Shown here: one piece after another, positions 57,763 to 64,000 of the stretch
Layout of the letters: every line of letters begins with the position of its first letter
Numbering within the stretch: position 1 is the stretch's first letter
Assembly: GCA_030562195.1 (NCBI GenBank)
Contig: JAUJPP010000003.1
Coordinates: 42,352,602-42,416,601 of the forward strand
Source: Nipponacmea schrenckii
Lineage: Eukaryota > Mollusca > Gastropoda > Lottiidae
Length of the DNA: 64,000 nt
Reading direction: 5' to 3'
Notes under the pieces: generated by a model
Databases searched by the model: none
What the model was told of the DNA's origin: nothing
Seen by the model: only the letters and a program-made list of their open reading frames with translations
Program-made: the position numbers and the translations under genes

Positions 57763-59466
57763 GTGAGTGGATATTGTTTTTATAAACAAACACAATGGGT
57801 ATTTATTATTTATCATTTTATTTCAGCTGATAATTATGTGTTAATACTAATATGCATTAGTAAGACTTTAATAAATACAATACACTTATACACAATATTC
57901 TACACATTTTATTTAGCAACAATAGTTAATCATAGACTGAATCATGATATAAAAATCATTCTTTTAGGATTATGAATAATTCTGTAGACTTTTTATTTTA
58001 CATGTTTCAGGGTTAAGTCCAATACACGAAACATATTCAAAATATTAAATCAAGATTTTTTGAGAACTGGGTCCTGGTTATCAAATATAGTTTGATAACT
58101 GATGAATTACATAGTAAATGAATTATGAAAATAACATGATCTTCAAAAACTGAATGTGAAATATTGAAGTTTACAATGCCTGCCACAACACTTGAATTTG
58201 AATAAATAATAGATAATAAGTTATGATAAATTGATAAATATATTGACAGATTATATATTGACATTTGGATTTCTATGTCCGTGTTGGTGGAATAATACAA
58301 TAAATAAGCAGTATATATACAATATGTAAGTAATGATGAGTAATATATTAGTAAGTGCCTATCATCAAATGCCTAGAAATTTTATATAATTTGTATGATT
58401 TTGTATATAAGATGGATGTTTTTATGTGAAACAATTTTAATGAAATTTCTGATGAAAGTGCAGCTAATTTAATAGAAAATAGTAGTACCTAATCTTTAAT
58501 TTATTTTAAGCCATTGACTTCATTGTTCTTGATACAAAGCATTTGTATATTAAGAAAGTTAAGGAAAACTTTGACTTTGACTTGGATTCTGTAAAATTAA
58601 GCCATCTGTTTCTAGGCATATAACAAGTCAATACTTATCTAGGTTTACAATATGTTAAAAACACTATAAACAAATAAATACACAATAATAAAACAAGGAA
58701 TGAATGATTCAAAAAAATATCACAGTATTAATTCTGGCTAATAAATCCCATGAGCGTTTTTCTTATTCACCAAGATGTTTTTCTACTCCTAAGCTGCCTG
58801 TTAGGTTAAATCTTAGCTTAATCCTTGATTACAGGATTACAACAATGACTAGATATGGTATTATATTGCACTCATATTTTATGAAATAATTTAACAAAAT
58901 TTGCCCTATCAAAATGTAACAAAATGTACTATGAATAATTTGTCTTCAATCATTAAACAAATTTCATTATACATATACAATATGCAAAAAAAATGATTTG
59001 TTACAGACCTAAACATAATTATGAAATAATGATATGATAATGAAGGATTGCTCACTGAATAACCTATAAGCTATTTTCATGCTTAAAATTCAGTTCATAA
59101 TCAAATTTACTTGTATTATTGTATGCTTTGTGTATCAGTTATATACAAAAGCTCCAAAGACATCTGAAAACCTATTGAGAAATATTTTGAAATCTCATTT
59201 ACAGTGTACTACTTAAATGATTATGATCTTTTAGTATGTAAGATTATCTCTGACCAAATCTGTTTTGATTTTATGATTAATTGTGACAATATTAATAAAT
59301 AATAAATGAAAATATTTACAATGACTAGTTATAGATATATATACTTGTGACTCATCAAATATGGCACTTTCACATGGTAGATATTCACAGTTATTTCAGT
59401 CTAGGTGGACGGTTGTATGACTACAAAGCATTCATGTGTCTAATATTACAAGATTTGAAGCTTTCC
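57763..59466. other. Sequence between the last ASCC3 exon and the CUB gene stop
   Basis: No further ASCC3 exon is recognisable. The only plausible acceptor, CATGTTTCAG ending at 58010-58014, would add a short non-conserved tail ending in TGA near 58095. The minus-strand 3' UTR of the CUB gene presumably occupies the right part. Remaining sequence is A+T-rich. Confidence 0.4.
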
Positions 59467-62400
59467 TTAGGCACACTCTACATAACAATAGTCATTATTA
59501 CTGTATGGATTATACTCATTATTACACTGATTAAAATCTCCACTACTTCGGAATGCTGGATTCCGGATTTCTAAAAATCTCTCTTTATTCTGGAAATATC
59601 TTTTTTCTTTCAACCTGTAATGTAGTGAAACATGTTATCTCATGTTTTGTTTTGAATAAATACATGAACAAGTTGCCGACCAAAATTTATACATGATGGG
59701 GTGCGTTCAATATGTCATGCAAATGTCATTAATTATTCAGTTGTATAATTAATACTTGTAAAACTTGTCTCCTTTTGGCAAATATAGTCTTCAAATGAGT
59801 GATTTCAAACCTACACAAATTGCCATTTCAGTATTTGACAAGATATAATGAATAAGAGCAATTTTCAAAGTAGGTGAAAAAGTGATTCAGTTCTTTGTTT
59901 ATATAACAATGTAGGTAAACAAAACAAATTTCAAATCAATACTACTGAACTACTGTGATAAATATACAAGCTTACAACAGTAAAAATGAAAAACTTACCA
60001 TTTGATTACTAGTAATGTTAGTAAAACCAATAATACCAAAGTTAAAGTACCAATAACACCACCTGCTATAGCAGCTGAAAATGAATTAAAAATAGTTTCA
60101 AATTTCTGTGTAGTATTTTCCTAAACCTTTTTGTTTTTGAAACATAGTGATTCTTTTTACCCACAATCGTTTACTGAAATTAATTCTAATTTTACACCCA
60201 AATCTCTTGGTTTTTATGCCACATGCAATTTCAGGCTTTTCCTAGAATAGTCTTAACTTATTAATAAGAAGGGTGTGAATGTAGTCTTGAAGAGATTGAT
60301 GAATTATTCAGTAAATTGTAGCTAATTAGTGAAGACATGTTGATAGAAAAACCTCACACACCATAGAAACTTAATAAACACAAGCCCTTTCTTAACACAT
60401 TATATATTCTGCATGTCTTTTATTGTCATTCTATAATCAATTATAATCTTTCTTCATGCTATCTTTCTATTATCACTGCATGACATTCTATTCTCAATAT
60501 AGTCCAGTAGCAATTTGTTGAATGTTGTAGCTAGTAGAGCTCTGCCTCTTTTAGTAAAAGTATAACATTTTGGAATTTAACTAAGACAAAATAAAAATTT
60601 AATTCATAAACCAGGCCAATCTTGAATGTTTAATCAACCTCAAGTAAAAATGAATTATTATGAAAAATTCAAGTCAAAATTCTACCATGGAATTGGATTA
60701 TCTTGTTATAAATTGAAAACTTACCAAAAGGTAGTGTCTTACTAATACCACTCCTAGGTTTATAGTCATGGTATATAGGTATTGGTGTAGTCTCAATGTT
60801 TCTAGTTGTTAATGTACTAGATAACATTGATGTTGTTGATACTCCTGTATCCTGTTGTTGATATTGCTTGTTTTTGTTATTGTTGAAATTGTTGTTTGAA
60901 TTTGAAATCGGCAACATCCAGGTCATCTCGTTGCTTGAATCTGTTGTAGGCAATAATTTGGGCATTTTTGGAAAAGCTGAAAGAAGGATAAAATGAGACA
61001 TGAGTTTTCTATGAAATTGTATAGGAAGTGTGTAAATTTTGTATTTGATTTTATTGCCAATTAGTGTTGCAATGTTTCCCCTTTGAAGATGTTCTTGAAC
61101 ATAAATTGAACTTTGAATTCGAAACAAATTAGTTCAAAAGGAAGTAGATATATCTTTGAGATCTTTGAAAGAAAAGGATAAAGAAATTTAGAAAAGATGT
61201 TAAGATATGAGGTAATGAAATCAAGATGGTAGACATTTCTTACCTTCGTAATATAACCAAAATCCTTTACTGTTTCCTGTTTCTGCTTTTAATTCAATTT
61301 GAAAATGATTTCCATGAGACCCAAATGTAGATTCTGAACGTCGTCCACATAATGTTGTACTGTGAAATCCATCACTAAAATACATCAAATCAGAGCAGGC
61401 TTTCTTGCCTCGTGGTTCTAATTCCATATCAATGATAGTCAGTAGTATTTTTTGACCAGGTTGTGCTTGTATTTGTATGGTACAAGATAAATTACTATGA
61501 AAGTTATTAGGATAACGTGGTGTAGCTATATATCCACTTTGATCTGTTAATATTGATGCATCACATATACCGTATGTCTTGGATACTGAAAATAGATAAA
61601 GACAATCTAATATAAATCATCCATATCAATATAATATCAATTACAGCCAACTGAAGAACATGTTTAAACAAAATTCGTAATCCTTTGTGGATTTGACATT
61701 TTCTATTGGTATAAAAATCATTTTAAGTATTCAGATGAAGTGTATACTGTCTGAAAAGATAGGTGCTTAGGATATTGGAGTGTTGAAGAATTGTTAAAGT
61801 TCAGAATCTGAACTTCCTTCAGATAATGCAAGAGTTACATATCTCCATTCTAATTTGCTATGTTTAGGAACTATCAATTAATATCTGATCATAAATAGAT
61901 TTCTTGTATTGTCTTTAAAACAATTTAACATAAGAACCTAGACATATAACTTGTATTTAGTCATCAGATAAAAGAGAATTAAATAGTCAGCTTAGCTGAA
62001 AAATAGATCAAAGGAAGTGGGACAGACTATAATTTATTATAGAATTATTTTAACATTTAAAGATATGTATGTTATTTATTAGTTTGATGATAATTTAACA
62101 ATACATCTGTTGCTTTCACCAAGTCTTTTGTTTAAAATATAGCCAGGAGTTTGACAGATGGTAGACTTTCAAGTCTCCAGGTATGCCCAAAACAACCAAT
62201 CATCTGTCCTCATATTCTTATCATCTGCAAACTCATTTGCATAAAACAGATGTTGACTGCTCTTTCTTCTCTCTTCATTGTTATTTTTCAAATTTGTGGG
62301 TTACTCTTAGCTACAGGTCAAAGTTTAAATTTTTAAATTTGAAGTTGATTTTTTTTCTGTTGTCAAATATGCTTGATTAAGAAATATGGGCTTCAGAACC

Positions 62401-64000
62401 AAATGGAAAACTGTTTTATAACTAGTTATGTATCATATTCCATCAAATCAACAAAAATAACAAAAACATTAACAATGACAAGCAATATCAACAACAGGAT
62501 ACAGGAGTATCAACAACATCAATGTTATCTAGTACATTTACAACTAGAAACATTGAGACTACACCAATACCTATATACCATGACTATAAACCTAGTAGTT
62601 TGATTAAAATAAAGCTATATCTTTTCACATTTTATATATGACTATGTGAACTACCCAAACCTTGTGTCAAATCAGGAGTGATTTAAACATAGTCATACTT
62701 AAATTTGAAACTTTTTTATGGCACTTGAAATTCTAATTTTCATTTTTTTAATTTAATATTGAATAAGAGAAGTAAGTTCATGTTTTTGATGGAAAACAGC
62801 CAATATTTTCCATCAGAAAAGCGGAAGTATTAATACATTAATTATAGCTCAACATAGATAAAATATTTATAATTAAAATCTTTATTCAATTTCCTCACTG
62901 AATCAACCTACGCATCTTTAGTTTACAAATAAGATTTGATAAATGAACATCAGTTTGGTGAATCAAAGTTCAAATAACTTTAAATTTCTTTCTCAACCTC
63001 AAGTCTTACTTGAACAAGAAAGTATTTTGTTGAAAGTTTGTTGTTGTTTACATGAAAAATATTAGTCAAGTGGAGAAGGAACTTTATTTTGATAAGAATT
63101 CTCTACTCGGTCTCTGTTTAAATATAGTTTACTTGTTTTTGAGTCTTATTTTGATGAGAATAGCAAACTCAAAGTAAAAGATTCATTATTCAAAAACTTA
63201 CAACATGTTTATTTTAATGAATACCTCAAGAAACGAAACGTCATCTAAAAACTACTAAATATTGGAGATAGTACAATGTACAAGGGATGTACTTTAATAT
63301 GGTTTCATATTGAAATATTCAAATACCATAGATGGCTACAATTTCAGTTTATTTTCCTGTCTGTAAGCAATGTTTCAACAATTTACATCGCCATCATCAG
63401 CTTATTGAATTTATCCTCTCATGTATGCAAAAGGTTGTTGTGTAGGAAATTGTTTAGGTAACAGAATTAAAGTTCCTGGAATAGTTATTGATGTGTAGTC
63501 AGGGGCAACAATATTATTTATGTATAAGAAAGACTAGGTCTAGTGATAAGTCAATGATGTCTTGTATTGATTACTAATAATGATTATTAGTCTATTGTCG
63601 TCTGACTCATTTCCTTCCTTGTGCTGTCTGATTTCATGTAGTGAAGAAATATACTGAAGACAAAATTTTTTTGATCTTAACTTTGATGATCTTAACTTTG
63701 ATGATGTAAACTTTGATGAACAATTATGCATACAGTCTTTTAATGAATTGTTCTGGAAATTCGGAACTAGAATAATTACTGCCTCTCTGTAGAAAGGTTT
63801 CACATTTGATTTTTTGTCCTTTATCATGAAATGTGATTGTCCAGATATTTCCTCAGTAATATTTAAAATAAAATTATAGATATTCATGTATATAGATTAA
63901 TAATTGATGCCCAAATGGTAAAGCACTTCAGAAATCACAAAAAAATGAAATTATTACTTACTTTCAACACATTCATATTCCACTTGAAAATAGTTACTAT
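59467..64000 (-). CDS. CUB-domain single-pass membrane protein (5' end outside window)
   Basis: Five minus-strand exons join in phase: 63962-64000 (partial), 61244-61585, 60725-60976, 59999-60074 and 59467-59614, giving 284 residues to TAA. The first piece, NYFQVEYECVE, looks like the end of an upstream CUB domain. The second exon holds one CUB domain: CDASILTDQSGYIATPRYPN, the central Cys in LSCTIQI, ILLTIIDMELEPRG, CSDLMYFSDG, LCGRRSES and KGFWLYYEG. The third is a Ser/Thr/Asn/Gln-rich linker, likely O-glycosylated. The fourth encodes one membrane helix (AAIAGGVIGTLTLVLLVLLT...). The fifth gives a 48-residue tail with KEKRYF, RNPAF and EYNPYSNNDYCYVECA. CUB domains bind proteins or glycans outside the cell; the ligand is unknown. 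NETO/LRP12-like receptors are comparable in layout, but no LDLa module is seen in this part. Confidence 0.85.
60725..60976 (-). CDS. Ser/Thr/Asn-rich linker exon
   Basis: This phase 1-1 exon encodes a low-complexity linker with SNSNNNFNNNKNKQYQQQ and TTSMLSSTLTTRNIETTPIP. Part of it (60754-60871) is present again, inverted, at 62478-62595. Such linkers evolve quickly, so the near-identity of the second copy is notable. Confidence 0.8.
61244..61585 (-). CDS. CUB exon
   Basis: Minus-strand acceptor TTTTCAG ends at 61586 and the donor GAAG|GTAAG is at 61244. It carries four cysteines in the CUB spacing (C at the domain start, C in NLSCT, C in KKACSDL, C in TLCGR) and the Tyr-rich final strand FWLYYEG. 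It enters and leaves in phase 1, the usual symmetric arrangement for shuffled extracellular modules. Confidence 0.85.
61586..63961. other. CUB-gene intron
   Basis: Apart from the inverted exon copy, it contains a short tandem of GATCTTAACTTTGAT-type units near 63672-63718 and A+T-rich filler. The minus-strand open frame at 63540-63887 spans that small repeat and has no protein character. Confidence 0.5.
62478..62595 (+). repeat. Inverted copy of the CUB-gene linker exon segment
   Basis: The 118 bases equal the reverse complement of 60754-60871 with one mismatch (TTT here where the exon has TTA, Phe for Leu if read in the exon frame). Weaker similarity extends leftward about 35 bases, where this copy has 12 extra bases (ATTAACAATGAC) relative to the exon, an in-frame-sized difference. 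It lies in the intron between the exons at 63962 and 61585, on the opposite strand to the gene. No splice sites suit it as an exon here. Confidence 0.9.

Noticed and set aside
58015..58098. Possible last ASCC3 exon (acceptor CATGTTTCAG)
   Set aside because: It would join in frame but gives a short tail unlike any ASCC3 sequence, while the family continues with a conserved Sec63 domain. Not strong enough to annotate as coding.
58037..58300. 87-codon minus-strand frame
   Set aside because: Low-complexity translation of A+T-rich sequence; no splice link to the CUB gene, which already has its own stop at 59467.
62373..62603. 76-codon plus-strand frame
   Set aside because: It is the inverted linker-exon copy read in a different frame from the CUB protein.
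63540..63887. 115-codon minus-strand frame
   Set aside because: It lies in the CUB-gene intron, contains a short DNA tandem repeat, and has no conserved features.
1..64000. tRNA, rRNA or other structural RNA genes
   Set aside because: None seen by eye; no A/B-box pair with cloverleaf pairing was convincing.

Overview
This is an A+T-rich, intron-rich animal nuclear window with no bacterial or organellar features. The repeats point to a lophotrochozoan, most likely a mollusc: elements with 160-172 bp internal tandem arrays like the bivalve/gastropod 'pearl' family, hAT, PIF/Harbinger and TTAA-flanked MITEs, and a Penelope-like GIY-YIG remnant. This placement is inference from repeat style and protein similarity; no species can be named from sequence alone.

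Layout. 1-2.4 kb holds a pearl-like tandem-repeat element and an older relative. About 2.39-7.30 kb (+) is a multi-exon gene I do not recognise: a basic N-terminus, an FG/GF-rich then proline-rich middle, an Arg/Ser-rich stretch and a helical C-terminus. A hAT MITE sits in its last intron, where the exon phases do not join. 7.5-12.6 kb is repeats (a second pearl-like element and a hAT MITE with a perfect 8-bp target duplication) plus unassigned sequence. 12.63-13.42 kb (-) is a decayed Penelope-like GIY-YIG endonuclease. 15.40-16.85 kb (-) is a single-exon family-92 glycosyltransferase. 16.9-32.5 kb has no recognisable protein gene; it carries a reversed pearl-like element, several TTAA-flanked MITEs, one hAT MITE with a perfect duplication, and two perfect CRE palindromes.

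32.57-57.76 kb (+) is the main gene: ASCC3, the Ski2-like double-cassette helicase of the ASC-1 / ribosome-quality-control trigger complex. I resolved 33 coding exons whose phases all agree, giving 1761 codons and both helicase cassettes. The second Sec63-like domain is not in the window. Two PIF/Harbinger-type elements lie in its introns, and a small membrane-protein ORF lies in its 7.6-kb intron 29. The last coding bases of exon 26, together with its 5' splice site, are amplified into a perfect-length 12 x 34 bp array.

59.47-64.00 kb (-) is the 3' part of a CUB-domain, single-pass membrane protein gene in five phase-consistent exons. It lies exactly where the remaining ASCC3 exons would be expected. 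Its largest intron contains a 117/118-identical inverted copy of part of its own linker exon.

The genes are not an operon. ASCC3 and the CUB gene converge or interleave; the glycosyltransferase and the 5' unknown gene are independent units. The most interesting items are the splice-donor array, the inverted exon copy, and the missing ASCC3 3' end.
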